The notes: a model not told the origin generated them from the sequence alone. A stretch of DNA of 64,000 bases from Methylocaldum szegediense (GCF_949769195.1 NZ_OX458333.1:3415001-3479000), one strand, 5' to 3'; counted from the first letter of the stretch, positions 48,414 through 58,882 are shown. Translations and numbers: made by a program.

Positions 48414-49060
48414 AGGACCGATTTGACCTCCTGGTTTTCGATTGGGATGGCACGCTATTCGACTCGGTGGGATGGATTGTCGAATGCTTGCAGCTGGCGG
48501 CGTCAGACTGTGGTCTTCCGGTGCCTTCCGATATGGAGGCTAGGTCCGTCATCGGTCTTGGATTGAAAGAAGCGATGGAAGTTCTATTCCCCGAATACCC
48601 TGCTGAAATGGCGCTTCGTTTAGCGGGATGCTACCGGCGTTATTACAGTAGCAAGGTAATTGGCGCTGACGGATTGTTTGCTGGAGTGTTGGACATGTTG
48701 ACGGAATTGAAGCAGCGCGGCTACCGCCTCGCCGTTGCAACCGGCAAGACGCGATCCGGACTCAACCATGCGCTTGCCTTAACGGGCACAGAAAGGCTTT
48801 TCGACTCAACTCGTTGCGCAGACGAAACAGTATCCAAGCCTAACCCGGAAATGCTCCTTCAACTCATGTCCGAACTCGGTATCGATGAAAGTAGGACTTT
48901 GATGGTGGGCGATTCGCTTCACGATCTTCGTATGGCTCGAAACGCCGGAGTTGCTGCGGTAGGCGTAGGGTGCGGTGCGAACGATTTGGCGCAATTGATG
49001 GAATTGAGTCCTCTCCTGTGCATAGAGCGGACCACCGACCTTTTAAGGTTTTTGAATTGA
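48410..49060 (+). CDS. HAD-superfamily hydrolase, phosphoglycolate phosphatase-like
   Basis: 216-residue subfamily IA HAD phosphatase. Motif I FDWDGTLFDS (nucleophile and acid/base aspartates at about 10-12), motif II VATGKTRSG (threonine), lysine in SKPNPEMLLQLM, motif IV MVGDSLHDLRMARNAG. A four-helix cap lies between motifs I and II. Substrate unknown; the family includes phosphoglycolate phosphatases and small-metabolite repair enzymes. It uses a GTG start overlapping the rluC stop (GTGA). Adjacent rluC and sppA homologues surround the same HAD gene in pseudomonads. Confidence 0.88.
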   Translation: MKDRFDLLVFDWDGTLFDSVGWIVECLQLAASDCGLPVPSDMEARSVIGLGLKEAMEVLFPEYPAEMALRLAGCYRRYYSSKVIGADGLFAGVLDMLTELKQRGYRLAVATGKTRSGLNHALALTGTERLFDSTRCADETVSKPNPEMLLQLMSELGIDESRTLMVGDSLHDLRMARNAGVAAVGVGCGANDLAQLMELSPLLCIERTTDLLRFLN

Positions 49061-49090
49061 GAAATCGATTTTTGTTTTGTGAAAAACACT

Positions 49091-50080
49091 ATGGACCAAC
49101 ACGATATAAACGAAAATCAACGCGAGGCCGAAAAAAGAGCGCCATCTTCCGCGTGGGAACGGGAGACCTTGGAAAAAGTACTGTTGGCGACTCTTATGGA
49201 GCAGCGGAGGGCGCGACGCTGGGGAATATTTTTCAAGCTTTTGATGCTGGTCTATTTCGGGGTCGCGCTTTGGCTAGTTGCGCAACCGTTCTCTGAGCAG
49301 CGGAGTCGGAGCGCGACGAGCCATACCGCGGTTGTCGACGTGGCTGGCATGATTGCCGCAGGGGAAAAGGCGAACGCGGACTCGATTATAGAAGGGCTCA
49401 GGGCTGCTGCGGATGCAGCAGGTGCCAAGGGAATCATTTTGCGCATGAATACGCCCGGCGGGAGCCCGGTCCAGTCGGCTTATGTCTATGAGGAGATTCG
49501 ACGAATAAAAAAGCTTAAACCTGAACTCCCGATTTATGCCGTAGTTGCGGACATGTGTACTTCTGGGGGTTATTACATTGCGTCCGCGGCGGATAAGATT
49601 TTCGTTAATCAGTCGAGTATCGTCGGGTCCATCGGTGTGATCATGGACAGTTTCGGATTTGTGGAAGCCATTAATCGGCTTGGGATAGAGCGCCGGGTGA
49701 TGACAGCCGGTGAGCACAAAGCGATTCTCGATCCGTTTTCGCCTGTGGATCCAGTGGCGAAAGAGCATATCCAATCGGTGCTCAATGCCATTCATAAGCA
49801 ATTTATAGATGCTGTACGGCAGGGGCGGGGCGAGCGTTTGAGGGAAGACGTCTCGGAACTGTATTCGGGGTTAGTCTGGACTGGCGCCGAAGGTCTCAAG
49901 CTCGGATTGGTGGATGGGTTTGGGGACGTTCGCTACGTTGCAGAGACGGTGATAGGTGCCAAGGATATAGTCAACTACACGCCTGAAGAAAGCCTGTGGG
50001 CTCGTCTAGCGAGCCGCATCGGTACGGCGTTTGGTTATATGCTCCGTAGCGCAATCTCGGTCGAACCTAGCCTGCACTAA
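49091..50080 (+). CDS. sppA: Signal peptide peptidase SppA, short form
   Basis: Membrane-anchored serine/lysine protease that degrades cleaved signal peptides. About 329 residues; one N-terminal transmembrane segment (GIFFKLLMLVYFGVALWLVAQ, about 45-65) and a single S49 peptidase domain with ILRMNTPGGSPVQSAYVYEEI, the nucleophile region ADMCTSGGYYIASAADKIF and the SIVGSIGVI stretch. The active face lies in the periplasm. The ATG at 49091 is chosen; a GTG four codons earlier is possible. The short form works as a homo-oligomer, unlike the tandem E. coli enzyme. Confidence 0.93.
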   Translation: MDQHDINENQREAEKRAPSSAWERETLEKVLLATLMEQRRARRWGIFFKLLMLVYFGVALWLVAQPFSEQRSRSATSHTAVVDVAGMIAAGEKANADSIIEGLRAAADAAGAKGIILRMNTPGGSPVQSAYVYEEIRRIKKLKPELPIYAVVADMCTSGGYYIASAADKIFVNQSSIVGSIGVIMDSFGFVEAINRLGIERRVMTAGEHKAILDPFSPVDPVAKEHIQSVLNAIHKQFIDAVRQGRGERLREDVSELYSGLVWTGAEGLKLGLVDGFGDVRYVAETVIGAKDIVNYTPEESLWARLASRIGTAFGYMLRSAISVEPSLH

Positions 50081-50093
50081 AACGGCTTCGTTA

Positions 50094-50693
50094 ATGAAGG
50101 AGATCGAGAAAGCATTCGAATTGATCGAAGAAGAACCGATTTATTCCGGCTTCTTCAGTTTGTCGCGCATCCGCCTCAGGCACACATTGTTTCGTGGCGG
50201 TTGGAGCGAGCCTTTGGATCGAGAATTGTTTCATCGGGGCCGGAGTGTTGCGGTGATTCCTTACGATCCTGCAGTTGATCAAGTGGTTCTGATCGAGCAA
50301 TTCAGGGTTGGGGCCATGTTCGTAAATGAGGACCCTTGGCTGCTTGAAGTGGTCGCGGGTGTTGTTGAAGAGGGGGAAAGCCCTGAAGATGTCGCTCACC
50401 GTGAGGCTCGCGAGGAGGCTGGTTGTCAAATTCGCCGCTTGATTCATATAGCCGAGTTCTTTCCGACGCCTGGCGGATGCGCCGAGAAAGTCACACTGTT
50501 TTGCGGAATTGTCGATTCAAAAGGGTTAGAAGGTATTCACGGGCTTGACGAGGAGCACGAGGATATTCTGGCTCGAGTGGTGAGTTTTGACCAGGCGATG
50601 GAGTGGCTTGAGCAGGGGCGAGTTCAAGCGGCTATTCCCATCATTGGCCTTCAATGGCTTGCGTTGAATCGTGATCGGTTACGGAATATTTAA
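50094..50693 (+). CDS. nudF: ADP-ribose pyrophosphatase (Nudix hydrolase)
   Basis: 199 residues. The Nudix box, G-x5-E-x7-REAREEAG, spans GVVEEGESPEDVAHREAREE at about residues 101-120. The N-terminal LRHTLFRGGWSEPLDRELFHRGRSVAVIPYD and downstream FFPTPGGCAEKVTLFCGIVD match the ADP-ribose diphosphatase branch, in which a dimer hydrolyses ADP-ribose to AMP and ribose-5-phosphate. Start ATG at 50094, 13 bp after sppA, with the longer ORF discounted because it overlaps sppA. Probably the last gene of the rluC-HAD-sppA-nudF transcript. Confidence 0.9.
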   Translation: MKEIEKAFELIEEEPIYSGFFSLSRIRLRHTLFRGGWSEPLDRELFHRGRSVAVIPYDPAVDQVVLIEQFRVGAMFVNEDPWLLEVVAGVVEEGESPEDVAHREAREEAGCQIRRLIHIAEFFPTPGGCAEKVTLFCGIVDSKGLEGIHGLDEEHEDILARVVSFDQAMEWLEQGRVQAAIPIIGLQWLALNRDRLRNI

Positions 50694-51009
50694 GAGTGTG
50701 ATTCGAGCATTTTTCGGAACGCATTCACAATCTTCGGTAATTTAGGTGTTTTTCACCTTATAGCGGCCGCCATTGTGAGTTTGCAGTCGATATTATTTCC
50801 ATCTGCAACGGGCGGAAGGATCCCCAAGAGTAGTTCTCAGGTCAGTGTCTTACAAGCGCTGGGATTCAGTCCAAATAGTTTCATCGGTAGTGGGTAATCT
50901 GCCGAAGTAGCGCGGCGATGTTGTTCTATCAGAGGCGGCGATTTAGTCAGCGTTTCCGTGAAGACTTTCGCAGAGGCAGGCGCCGCGCGGAGGAGATAAG
51001 AAAAATTAT
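50694..51009 (+). other. Intergenic region upstream of the tRNA genes
   Basis: No gene recognised. A small hairpin AGGTG-TTTTT-CACCT at 50744-50758, 50 bp after nudF, is a weak terminator candidate. Confidence 0.35.
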
Positions 51010-51038
51010 TTGACGAAACGCGTGGCTTTATTGATAAT
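51010..51038 (+). promoter_or_regulatory. Promoter of tRNA-Arg
   Basis: TTGACG (51010-51015), 17 bp, GATAAT (51033-51038). The transcript would start about 8 bp before the mature tRNA 5' end. Confidence 0.8.
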
Positions 51039-51052
51039 ACTTAGTCTCTTGC

Positions 51053-51129
51053 GCGCCTGTAGCTCAGTTGGATAGAGTACCTGGCTACGAACTAGGTGGT
51101 CGGGAGTTCGAATCTCTCCAGGCGCGCCA
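51053..51129 (+). tRNA. tRNA-Arg (anticodon ACG)
   Basis: 77 nt with the 3' CCA encoded. Acceptor arm GCGCCTG / CAGGCGC pairs completely; the D-arm (AGCTCAGTTGGATAGAGT), anticodon arm CCTGG-CTACGAA-CTAGG and T-arm GGGAG-TTCGAAT-CTCTCC are standard. The ACG anticodon is normally deaminated to ICG and reads CGU, CGC and CGA codons. Confidence 0.95.
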
Positions 51130-51148
51130 TTCATAATGCGCGCGGTGT

Positions 51149-51176
51149 TTGACGGAGTTGAGTTCTGTCTTATAAT
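51149..51176 (+). promoter_or_regulatory. Promoter of tRNA-Asn
   Basis: TTGACG (51149-51154), 16 bp, consensus TATAAT (51171-51176). It lies between the two tRNA genes, giving tRNA-Asn its own start near 51183. Confidence 0.8.
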
Positions 51177-51192
51177 AACGCGCTCAGTCTGT

Positions 51193-51268
51193 TCCCCTGT
51201 AGCTCAGTCGGTAGAGCAGCTGGCTGTTAACCAGCGGGTCGGCGGTTCGAGCCCGTCCGGGGGAGCCA
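51193..51268 (+). tRNA. tRNA-Asn (anticodon GTT)
   Basis: 76 nt with encoded CCA. Acceptor TCCCCTG / CGGGGGA pairs with one G-U; anticodon arm CTGG-CTGTTAA-CCAG gives GTT, reading AAC and AAU. T-arm GGCGG-TTCGAGC-CCGTC is nearly standard. Followed directly by a T-run (TTTTTTT). Confidence 0.95.
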
Positions 51269-51739
51269 TTTTTTTCTTGCGAGTTTCTGTAGCGTTTATG
51301 CGGGCTCGCGAATTGGGAACCTTGTCAATTAGGCCGTTGGTCAATCGTAGCCATCCTGAATTTTCCCCTCTATTCCTTTAGCGGTGTGTTCGTCGCCGGT
51401 CTGTGGGGTGTGGCTGCATCGAGGGAGTGGCAGTGTTCTCGGTATCCGTCCGATTCGGATGACATATTAGGAAATAAATGGATGTGGGATTGGTTGTGCC
51501 TTCAGGCTGATTGAGCGGTCTTGCCTTCTATTATTCCCTCTCTCTGCCTTTTTGCTCGATGTGACTGATTAAGGTCGTTTTGAGTGGACTTTGATCAACC
51601 CCTAAGTTTTGGGGTTCTGGAGGGATGTCGGGTGTTGGGCGTCGCGGTTTTCGGATGTCCAGTCGAAAGGCAACGAACTAACGCTGTCGAGTAAGGAGGG
51701 TGTTGGTTCTATCATGGCTTCGATATGTCAGGGATGATA
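51269..51739 (+). other. Intergenic region between tRNA-Asn and the str operon promoter
   Basis: About 470 bp with no coding pattern, tRNA or recognised repeat. rpoB and rpoC, which precede rpsL in many gammaproteobacteria, are absent. Confidence 0.5.
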
Positions 51740-51768
51740 TTGACAAGTCGGCCTTTTGATTTTAAATT
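51740..51768 (+). promoter_or_regulatory. Promoter of the str (rpsL) operon
   Basis: TTGACA (51740-51745), 17 bp, TAAATT (51763-51768). The -35 is consensus. Leader of about 92 nt before the rpsL ATG at 51867. Confidence 0.8.
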
Positions 51769-51866
51769 TCGGCGCTTTACCAGCGCTTTTTGGTGTTTTT
51801 AGGTGGTACGGGGTCCCTGGTGCCAATTTTCCCGAAGGTTAAGCGAAAAAGTTTTGGAGTTCGGTG

Positions 51867-52241
51867 ATGACAACGATTAACCAGTTGGTTCGGAAGCCGC
51901 GAGTCAGAAAAAAAGACAAAAGCAATGTGCCGGCTCTGGACGGTTGTCCGCAGCGGCGTGGTGTATGCACCCGTGTCTATACGACTACGCCTAAGAAACC
52001 GAATTCCGCGTTGAGAAAGGTGGCTCGTGTTCGCTTAACGAACGGTGCCGAAGTGACCAGCTATATCGGCGGCGAAGGGCATAACTTGCAGGAACACTCC
52101 GTGGTCTTGATCAGGGGTGGTCGTGTAAAGGACTTGCCGGGTGTGCGGTATCACATTGTGCGTGGCAGTCTTGATACGGCGGGCGTTCAGAAGCGTCGTC
52201 AAGGTCGGTCTAAGTACGGTGCGAAGAGACCGAAAAGTTAA
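51867..52241 (+). CDS. rpsL: 30S ribosomal protein S12
   Basis: 124 residues; decoding-centre protein. [22 protein letters not shown] with lysine at 43 and [18 protein letters not shown] are the streptomycin-related segments, both wild type in appearance. GGAG at 51856 fits the ATG at 51867 better than the GTG one codon earlier. First gene of the str operon. Confidence 0.98.
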   Translation: MTTINQLVRKPRVRKKDKSNVPALDGCPQRRGVCTRVYTTTPKKPNSALRKVARVRLTNGAEVTSYIGGEGHNLQEHSVVLIRGGRVKDLPGVRYHIVRGSLDTAGVQKRRQGRSKYGAKRPKS

Positions 52242-52260
52242 CTGAGTTCTGGGTTGCGTT

Positions 52261-52731
52261 ATGTCTAGAAGAAGGGTCGCTCAAAGAAGACAGGTTACTC
52301 CGGATCCGCGCTTTGGCAGCGAAATTCTGGCGCGCTTTGTCAACATGCTGATGTTGAATGGGAAGAAATCGGTGGCCGAAAAGGTCGTTTATGGTGCTTT
52401 GGATCATATCGCGGCTAAGACCAGTCAGCCGTCGTTGGATATTTTGATTAAAGCACTAGAGAATGTGCAGCCGCTAGTAGAAGTTAAGTCGCGACGTGTC
52501 GGGGGTGCCACCTATCAGGTTCCAGTCGAGGTTCGTCCGGCCCGCAGGATGACTCTTGCAATGCGATGGCTTATCGATGCAGCGCGTAAGAGAAGTGAGA
52601 AGGGAATGGTTATGAGACTCGCCGCGGAAGTACTGGATGCGAACGAAAATCGGGGAGCGGCAGTGAAAAAGCGGGAGGACACGCACCGAATGGCTGAGGC
52701 AAACAAGGCATTTTCACATTATCGCTGGTGA
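52261..52731 (+). CDS. rpsG: 30S ribosomal protein S7
   Basis: 156 residues, primary 16S rRNA-binding protein that nucleates the 30S head. [30 protein letters not shown] at the start, the beta-hairpin [17 protein letters not shown] and the conserved ALRWL-type helix ([14 protein letters not shown]) are present. Lies 19 bp after rpsL. In E. coli S7 represses the str operon; whether the same RNA target exists here is not visible. Confidence 0.98.
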   Translation: MSRRRVAQRRQVTPDPRFGSEILARFVNMLMLNGKKSVAEKVVYGALDHIAAKTSQPSLDILIKALENVQPLVEVKSRRVGGATYQVPVEVRPARRMTLAMRWLIDAARKRSEKGMVMRLAAEVLDANENRGAAVKKREDTHRMAEANKAFSHYRW

Positions 52732-52779
52732 GCAGCGGTTTTAGATTTTTTCCAATCCAGGTTAGCGAAGGTTAAGACA

Positions 52780-54879
52780 GTGGCACGCACGACTCCAATC
52801 GAGAGATACCGGAATATCGGGATTTCTGCGCACATTGATGCAGGTAAGACTACCACTACAGAGCGTGTATTGTTCTATACCGGCGTAAACCACAAGATCG
52901 GCGAAGTTCATGACGGCGCCGCTACGATGGATTGGATGGAGCAAGAGCAGGAGCGCGGAATTACCATTACGTCGGCGGCGACGACGACCTATTGGCGGGG
53001 TATGGGACTTAATTATCCCGAGCACCGTATCAATATTATCGATACCCCAGGGCACGTCGATTTCACGATCGAGGTGGAGCGCTCCATGCGTGTGCTCGAT
53101 GGTGCGTGCATGCTTTACTGTGCCGTGGGTGGTGTTCAGCCTCAGTCGGAGACGGTGTGGCGTCAGGCTACGAAATATGGCGTCCCGCGTATTGCGTTCG
53201 TGAACAAGATGGATCGCACCGGGGCTGATTTCTTCAAGGTTTATAAGCAGATGCGCGAACGTTTGCGCGCAAATCCGGTTCCTATTCAGATTCCCGTCGG
53301 TGCAGAAGATTCATTCAAGGGTGTGGTCGACTTGGTCAAGATGAAGTCGATCGTCTGGAACGAGGCGGATAACGGTACGACGTTTACTTACGAGGATGTT
53401 CCAGAGGAGCTCGCGGAACTTGCTGCGGAATGGCGGGAAAAGATGGTTGAGGCGGCAGCTGAGGCCGACGAGGAATTGATGAATAAGTATTTAGAGCAAG
53501 GAGAGCTTTCAGAGGAAGAAATTAAGAAGGGCTTGCGTAAGCGTACGATCGCTCTCGAAATCGTTCCAATGCTCTGCGGTTCCGCTTTCAAGAATAAAGG
53601 CGTGCAGGCGATGTTGGACGCGGTCGTAGACTATTTGCCGTCCCCGGTTGATATTCCTCCAATTAAGGGCGTGGATGCTAATACTGGGGAGCCCATCGAG
53701 CGCAAAGCGAGTGACGATGAGCCTTTCTCTGCGCTCGCATTCAAGATTATGACGGACCCGTTTGTCGGTACTCTAACGTTTGTTCGGGTATATTCGGGCG
53801 TATTGAGTTCAGGTGATAGCGTCATCAATTCGCAAACCGGAAATAAAGAGCGAATCGGGCGGTTACTGCGCATGCACGCCAATAACCGGGAAGAAATCAA
53901 AGAAATTCGCGCCGGTGATATCGCTGCATGTGTAGGTTTGAAGGATATTGTTACCGGTACGACGCTTTCGGCGGTGGAGAAGCCGGTTGTCCTCGAGCGT
54001 ATGGAATTCCCTGAGCCGGTTATCTCAGTTGCGGTGGAGCCGAAAACGAAGAGCGACCAGGAAAAGATGGGGCTCGCGTTGCAGCGGTTGGCTCAAGAAG
54101 ATCCATCGTTCCGCGTTCACACGGATGAAGAATCCGGTCAGACGATCATTTCGGGCATGGGTGAGTTGCATCTGGAGATCATCGTCGATCGGTTGAAGCG
54201 GGAGTTTAAGGTCGACGCCAACGTAGGTGCACCTCAGGTGGCCTATCGAGAAACCATCCGCAAATCCGTTGAGCAGGAAGGAAAGTATATTCGTCAGACC
54301 GGTGGGCGCGGTCAGTACGGCCATGTGTGGTTACGTATCGAGCCTCTGGAAACGGGTGGCTACGAATTCGTAAATGCCATTGTCGGCGGAGTCGTACCTA
54401 AGGAATACGTTCCGGCCGTGGATAAGGGCGTGCAAGAGCAGATGCAAAATGGTATACTGGCTGGCTACCCTGTCGTCGGTGTTAAGGTCACTCTGTTTGA
54501 CGGTTCGTATCACGACGTCGACTCCAGTGAAATGGCATTCAAGATCGCGGCGTCCATGTGCTTCAAGGAGGGTGCTCGCAAGGCAAATCCGGTGCTGCTT
54601 GAGCCCATTATGAGTGTCGAGGTTGAGACTCCCGAAGATTACATGGGGGACATCGTCGGTGATTTGAACAGGCGTCGCGGTATGATCCTGGGAATGGAAG
54701 ATAATGCCGGTATTAAGGTGTTGAGGGCAGAAGTCCCATTGGCTGAAATGTTCGGTTACTCGACTACGTTGCGCTCTCTTAGTCAAGGTCGAGCCACTTA
54801 TTCTATGGAATTTAAGAAATACCAAGAGGCCCCCGCGAACATCGCGGATGCGGTGATTAAGAAGGCATCTGTGGGTTAA
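52780..54879 (+). CDS. fusA: Elongation factor G
   Basis: Translational GTPase for ribosome translocation and recycling. 699 residues, GTG start. G1 [10 protein letters not shown] near residue 17, G2 [10 protein letters not shown]3 DTPGHVDF, G4 NKMD, G5 GSA; domains II-V follow, with domain IV carrying the [18 protein letters not shown] loop. Five domains, typical length. Confidence 0.98.
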   Translation: MARTTPIERYRNIGISAHIDAGKTTTTERVLFYTGVNHKIGEVHDGAATMDWMEQEQERGITITSAATTTYWRGMGLNYPEHRINIIDTPGHVDFTIEVERSMRVLDGACMLYCAVGGVQPQSETVWRQATKYGVPRIAFVNKMDRTGADFFKVYKQMRERLRANPVPIQIPVGAEDSFKGVVDLVKMKSIVWNEADNGTTFTYEDVPEELAELAAEWREKMVEAAAEADEELMNKYLEQGELSEEEIKKGLRKRTIALEIVPMLCGSAFKNKGVQAMLDAVVDYLPSPVDIPPIKGVDANTGEPIERKASDDEPFSALAFKIMTDPFVGTLTFVRVYSGVLSSGDSVINSQTGNKERIGRLLRMHANNREEIKEIRAGDIAACVGLKDIVTGTTLSAVEKPVVLERMEFPEPVISVAVEPKTKSDQEKMGLALQRLAQEDPSFRVHTDEESGQTIISGMGELHLEIIVDRLKREFKVDANVGAPQVAYRETIRKSVEQEGKYIRQTGGRGQYGHVWLRIEPLETGGYEFVNAIVGGVVPKEYVPAVDKGVQEQMQNGILAGYPVVGVKVTLFDGSYHDVDSSEMAFKIAASMCFKEGARKANPVLLEPIMSVEVETPEDYMGDIVGDLNRRRGMILGMEDNAGIKVLRAEVPLAEMFGYSTTLRSLSQGRATYSMEFKKYQEAPANIADAVIKKASVG

Positions 54880-54916
54880 CGTTTTGAGAATTAAGAAGTA
54901 GAGAGGTATCTAGGTC

Positions 54917-56107
54917 GTGTCCAAAGAGAAATTTACGCGCACGAAGCCGCATGTGAATGTGGGGACGATTGGTCATGTGGACCATGGGAAGACGACGCTG
55001 ACGGCGGCCTTGACGAAGGTGGGAGCGGAGCGCTTTGGTGGAGAGTTCAAGGCCTATGATCAAATTGATGCGGCGCCGGAAGAGCGTGCGCGCGGTATCA
55101 CGATTGCGACGGCGCATGTGGAGTATGAGTCGCCGAACCGGCACTATGCCCATGTTGATTGCCCTGGGCATGCGGACTATGTGAAGAACATGATCACGGG
55201 TGCGGCGCAGATGGATGGAGCGATTTTGGTGGTATCGGCAGCGGACGGTCCGATGCCGCAGACGCGGGAGCACATACTGTTGGCGCGTCAGGTGGGTGTG
55301 CCGTACATCGTGGTCTTTCTGAACAAGGTGGACATGGTGGACGACCCGGAGCTGTTGGAATTGGTTGAGATGGAGGTGCGCGAGCTGTTGTCGAAGTACG
55401 ATTTTCCGGGGGACGACACACCGATTGTACGAGGCTCGGCATTGAAGGCGTTGGAAGGGGATCGGAGTGAGATTGGGGTGCCGGCGATTGTGAAGCTGGT
55501 GGAAGCGCTGGATGCGTACATACCGGAGCCGAAGCGCGACGTTGACAAGCCGTTCCTGATGCCGATTGAAGACGTATTTTCGATCTCGGGTCGTGGTACG
55601 GTGGTGACGGGTCGGATTGAACGCGGCAAGATCAAGGTAGGTGATGAGATCTCGATTGTGGGGCTTCGGGAGACGACGAAGACTACGTGTACGGGTGTTG
55701 AGATGTTCCGCAAGCTTCTGGATGAAGGGGTAGCGGGAGACAATGTTGGGGTGCTGTTGCGTGGCACCAAGCGGGAAGAAGTGGAGCGTGGTCAGGTTTT
55801 GGCGGCGCCGAACACGATTACGCCGCACACGCATTTTGAGGCGGAGATTTACGTATTGTCGAAGGAGGAGGGTGGACGTCATACGCCATTTTTCAACGGT
55901 TATCGGCCGCAGTTTTATTTCCGGACGACGGATGTGACGGGAGCGGTGGAGTTACCGGAAGGCGTGGAGATGGTGATGCCCGGTGACAATGTGAAGATCA
56001 CGGTGAAATTGATTGCGCCGATCGCGATGGAGGAAGGTTTGCGCTTTGCGGTTCGTGAAGGCGGTCGGACCGTCGGAGCCGGCGTCGTATCCAAGATTTT
56101 GGAGTAG
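54917..56107 (+). CDS. tuf: Elongation factor Tu
   Basis: GTPase delivering aminoacyl-tRNA to the ribosome. 396 residues, GTG start ([27 protein letters not shown]). G1 GHVDHGKT, G2 [10 protein letters not shown]3 DCPGHADY, G4 NKVD and G5 GSALKAL are intact, as is the kirromycin-site region. Codon use differs from its neighbours, with heavy use of G-ending codons (ACG, GTG, GCG, CCG), producing a spurious antisense ORF of 341 codons. Proteobacteria usually carry two near-identical tuf genes that undergo gene conversion; the second copy is not in this window. rpsJ starts 4 bp later. Confidence 0.98.
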   Translation: MSKEKFTRTKPHVNVGTIGHVDHGKTTLTAALTKVGAERFGGEFKAYDQIDAAPEERARGITIATAHVEYESPNRHYAHVDCPGHADYVKNMITGAAQMDGAILVVSAADGPMPQTREHILLARQVGVPYIVVFLNKVDMVDDPELLELVEMEVRELLSKYDFPGDDTPIVRGSALKALEGDRSEIGVPAIVKLVEALDAYIPEPKRDVDKPFLMPIEDVFSISGRGTVVTGRIERGKIKVGDEISIVGLRETTKTTCTGVEMFRKLLDEGVAGDNVGVLLRGTKREEVERGQVLAAPNTITPHTHFEAEIYVLSKEEGGRHTPFFNGYRPQFYFRTTDVTGAVELPEGVEMVMPGDNVKITVKLIAPIAMEEGLRFAVREGGRTVGAGVVSKILE

Positions 56108-56111
56108 TTCC

Positions 56112-56423
56112 GTGCAGAAGCAGCGAATCAGGATTCGTCTTAAGGCGTTTGACCATCGCTTGATCGATCAGTCCGCCAGCGAGATTGTTGAAACGGCGAA
56201 GCGTACCGGTGCTCAGGTGTTAGGGCCTATTCCGTTGCCGACGAAGAAGGAGCGCTATACCGTTCTTATTTCCCCGCACGTAAACAAGGATGCGCGCGAT
56301 CAATACGAGTTGAGGACGCATAAGCGTCTGATGGATATCGTTGAGCCAACGGATAAGACCGTTGATGCATTGATGAAGCTCGATCTCGCGGCCGGCGTAG
56401 ACGTACAAATAAAGTTGAATTGA
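56112..56423 (+). CDS. rpsJ: 30S ribosomal protein S10 (NusE)
   Basis: 103 residues, also a transcription antitermination factor with NusB. GTG start at 56112 behind GGAG and only 4 bp from tuf. [56 protein letters not shown] and the C-terminal [11 protein letters not shown] are canonical. First gene of the S10 cluster; because it abuts tuf there is no room for the usual L4-responsive S10 leader. Confidence 0.98.
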   Translation: MQKQRIRIRLKAFDHRLIDQSASEIVETAKRTGAQVLGPIPLPTKKERYTVLISPHVNKDARDQYELRTHKRLMDIVEPTDKTVDALMKLDLAAGVDVQIKLN

Positions 56424-56440
56424 CGTATTAGGAGCGATCG

Positions 56441-57079
56441 ATGGCGTTAGGTTTGGTGGGGCGGAAGTGCGGCATGACCCGCATTTACGCCGAAGATGGC
56501 TCGGCCGTGCCGGTTTCCGTGATTCATGTGGAGCCGAATCGCATTGTGCAAGTCAAGACTCCGGATACCGACGGTTATCGCGCAATTCAGGTCACGACCG
56601 GAGTTAAGAAAAGGTCGCGTTTGTCCCGGCCGGAAGCAGGACACTACGCCAAGGCGGGTGTTGAGGCGGGGCGTGGTCTTTGGGAATTCCGGTTGGCCGA
56701 TGACGATACGGCTCAGTATTCGGTTGGGTCCGAGTTAGGTGTCGATATATTCGAAGAGGGACAATACGTCGACGTCCGGGGCACAAGCATCGGAAAAGGT
56801 TTTGCAGGTGTCGTCAAGCGGCACAATTTTCGAACGCAGGATGCCACACATGGAAATTCGTTGTCCCACCGTGCTCCAGGGTCGATCGGCCAGAATCAGA
56901 CACCAGGGCGCGTATTCAAGGGTAAGCGGATGGCTGGCCATCTTGGTAACGTCACGGTTACCGTTCAGTCGCTTAAGGTGTGCGCGATCGACAAAGAGCG
57001 TTCGTTACTACTGATTAAAGGAGCGGTTCCGGGCGCCAAAGGCTCGGATGTCGTCATTAGCCCGGCTGTTAAGAAGTAA
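56441..57079 (+). CDS. rplC: 50S ribosomal protein L3
   Basis: 212 residues; primary 23S rRNA-binding protein. [20 protein letters not shown], the extended loop with [20 protein letters not shown] (glutamine methylation site region), and [15 protein letters not shown] are visible. Starts 17 bp after rpsJ. Confidence 0.98.
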   Translation: MALGLVGRKCGMTRIYAEDGSAVPVSVIHVEPNRIVQVKTPDTDGYRAIQVTTGVKKRSRLSRPEAGHYAKAGVEAGRGLWEFRLADDDTAQYSVGSELGVDIFEEGQYVDVRGTSIGKGFAGVVKRHNFRTQDATHGNSLSHRAPGSIGQNQTPGRVFKGKRMAGHLGNVTVTVQSLKVCAIDKERSLLLIKGAVPGAKGSDVVISPAVKK

Positions 57080-57089
57080 AGAGGGTACT

Positions 57090-57704
57090 ATGGGGTTGCA
57101 GATTCCATCGGCGGTCGATGGCGCGGCGGCGCTCGACGTTTCCGAGACCGTATTCGGGCGAGACTACAACGAATCTCTTGTCCATCAGTTGGTAGTTGCA
57201 TATCTTGCCGGATCGCGGTCTGGTACCAAGGCACAAAAGACACGTTCGGAGGTGAGTGGTGGCGGGGCAAAGCCCTGGCGGCAGAAGGGCAGCGGACGAG
57301 CCCGTGCCGGTACCACTCGAAGCCCGCTTTGGCGCACGGGCGGCGTCACGTTTGCCGCGCGTCCTCGGTCTTATGTTCAGAAGCTGAACAAGAAAATGTA
57401 CCGGGCGGGGATGAGGGCGATTCTTTCCGAATTGCTGAGGCAGGGGCGGTTGGTGGTCTGCGATGATATTTATCCCCCGGCCCCGAAGACCAAGGAGTTT
57501 CTAAAGAAGCTCGAACCCATTGGCTTCAATCGTGGCTTGGTGGTTACCGATGCCATGGATGAAAACCTGTTCCTAGCCGCTCGGAATCTCCGAGACATCA
57601 CAGTTTGTACGGTAAGGTCTTTAAATCCTGTGGCACTTGTGCACAGCGAGAAGGTTATTCTGACATCGCAGGCTGCGAAGCAACTTGAGGACGGCCTAGC
57701 ATGA
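57090..57704 (+). CDS. rplD: 50S ribosomal protein L4
   Basis: 204 residues, lines the exit tunnel; in E. coli it also represses the S10 operon. The start [19 protein letters not shown] at 57090 fits the family. The tunnel loop [29 protein letters not shown] is conserved. Stop overlaps the rplW start (ATGA). Confidence 0.98.
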   Translation: MGLQIPSAVDGAAALDVSETVFGRDYNESLVHQLVVAYLAGSRSGTKAQKTRSEVSGGGAKPWRQKGSGRARAGTTRSPLWRTGGVTFAARPRSYVQKLNKKMYRAGMRAILSELLRQGRLVVCDDIYPPAPKTKEFLKKLEPIGFNRGLVVTDAMDENLFLAARNLRDITVCTVRSLNPVALVHSEKVILTSQAAKQLEDGLA

Positions 57705-57994
57705 GACAGCTGAGATTAATGAATGTCATTGAGGCGCCGATCATTTCCGAAAAAAGTACCGCTGCAGCCGAAAAAGCGCGGCAGATCGCATTTCGTGTGA
57801 AGCGGAGTGCAAGCAAACCGGAGATCAAGAAGGCTGTAGAACTTTTGTTCAAGGTCGAAGTTCAGTCCGTGCATGTCCTTAATGTGAGCGGCAAAGTCAA
57901 GCGGTCCGGACGCTTTGTAGGTAAGCGGGCGGACTGGAAAAAAGCGTATGTCAAGCTCAAGCCGGGATACGATATCGACTTGTCGGCAGGATAG
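57701..57994 (+). CDS. rplW: 50S ribosomal protein L23
   Basis: 97 residues at the tunnel exit, docking site for trigger factor and [30 protein letters not shown] and [21 protein letters not shown] are typical. The annotated ATG at 57701 overlaps rplD by 4 bp. Confidence 0.97.
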   Translation: MRQLRLMNVIEAPIISEKSTAAAEKARQIAFRVKRSASKPEIKKAVELLFKVEVQSVHVLNVSGKVKRSGRFVGKRADWKKAYVKLKPGYDIDLSAG

Positions 57995-58038
57995 GCGAGA
58001 CGCAACTACATCGAACAAAATAACTGCGGGAATATCCG

Positions 58039-58866
58039 ATGGCACTTATTAAATCGAAACCCACGTCCGCAGGCTCACGGTTTGTGGTTCGAGTGCGAAC
58101 CGAAGGTCTCTATAAGGGTAGACCCTACGCGGGCCTTGTCGAAAAGAAGACGAGAAGTTCAGGCCGGAACAACCAAGGGCGCATCACTACTCGTCATAAG
58201 GGAGGCGGTCACAAAAGGTTTTATCGCGTTATCGACTTCAAGCGGGACAAGCTCGATATCCCAGGCAGGGTGGAACGAGTGGAATACGATCCGAACCGGA
58301 CTGCCCATATCGCACTCGTCGTCTATAAGGATGGTGAACGTCGCTATGTGATCGCGCCCAAGGGAGTGGGTGTCGGTAGCGAGATTTTGTCGTCCGAGTA
58401 TGCGCCGATCCGCCCAGGCAATTGTCTGCCGATTCGAAATATCCCGATAGGAACTCTCATTCATTGCGTAGAGTTGAAGCCAGGCAAAGGTGCGCAGTTG
58501 GCGCGTAGTGGTGGCACCTCGGCCCAGCTGGTGGCAAAGGAAGGAGCTTACGCGACGATAAGGCTTCGCTCGGCGGAAATGCGTAAGGTGCTGGTCGACT
58601 GCAAGGCAGTGATCGGTGAGGTGTCTAACCATGAACATAACCTGATTTCCATGGGAAAAGCGGGGGCGGCACGCTGGCGCGGAATTCGTCCTACGGTGCG
58701 AGGAGTCGCGATGAACCCCGTTGATCACCCGCATGGTGGTGGTGAAGGCAGAACCTCCGGTGGTAGACACCCAGTATCGCCTTGGGGTGTCCCGACAAAA
58801 GGGTATAAGACCCGAAGCAACAAACGCACCGATGCTATGATCGTGCGGCCTCGCAAGCAGAAATAG
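58039..58866 (+). CDS. rplB: 50S ribosomal protein L2
   Basis: 275 residues, required for subunit association and peptidyl transfer. [22 protein letters not shown] near the N-terminus and [29 protein letters not shown] (histidine 229 equivalent) near the C-terminus are conserved. Typical length. Confidence 0.98.
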   Translation: MALIKSKPTSAGSRFVVRVRTEGLYKGRPYAGLVEKKTRSSGRNNQGRITTRHKGGGHKRFYRVIDFKRDKLDIPGRVERVEYDPNRTAHIALVVYKDGERRYVIAPKGVGVGSEILSSEYAPIRPGNCLPIRNIPIGTLIHCVELKPGKGAQLARSGGTSAQLVAKEGAYATIRLRSAEMRKVLVDCKAVIGEVSNHEHNLISMGKAGAARWRGIRPTVRGVAMNPVDHPHGGGEGRTSGGRHPVSPWGVPTKGYKTRSNKRTDAMIVRPRKQK

Positions 58867-58882
58867 ATAAGAGGTAAGAAAC

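Noticed and set aside
51136-51381. 81-codon ORF through tRNA-Asn
   Set aside because: It translates a tRNA gene (CSPVAQSVEQLAVNQRVGGSSPSGG), a common false call.
54857-55882. 341-codon reverse-strand ORF over tuf
   Set aside because: Shadow of the tuf gene caused by its G-ending codons; product is an Arg/His-rich sequence with no domain.
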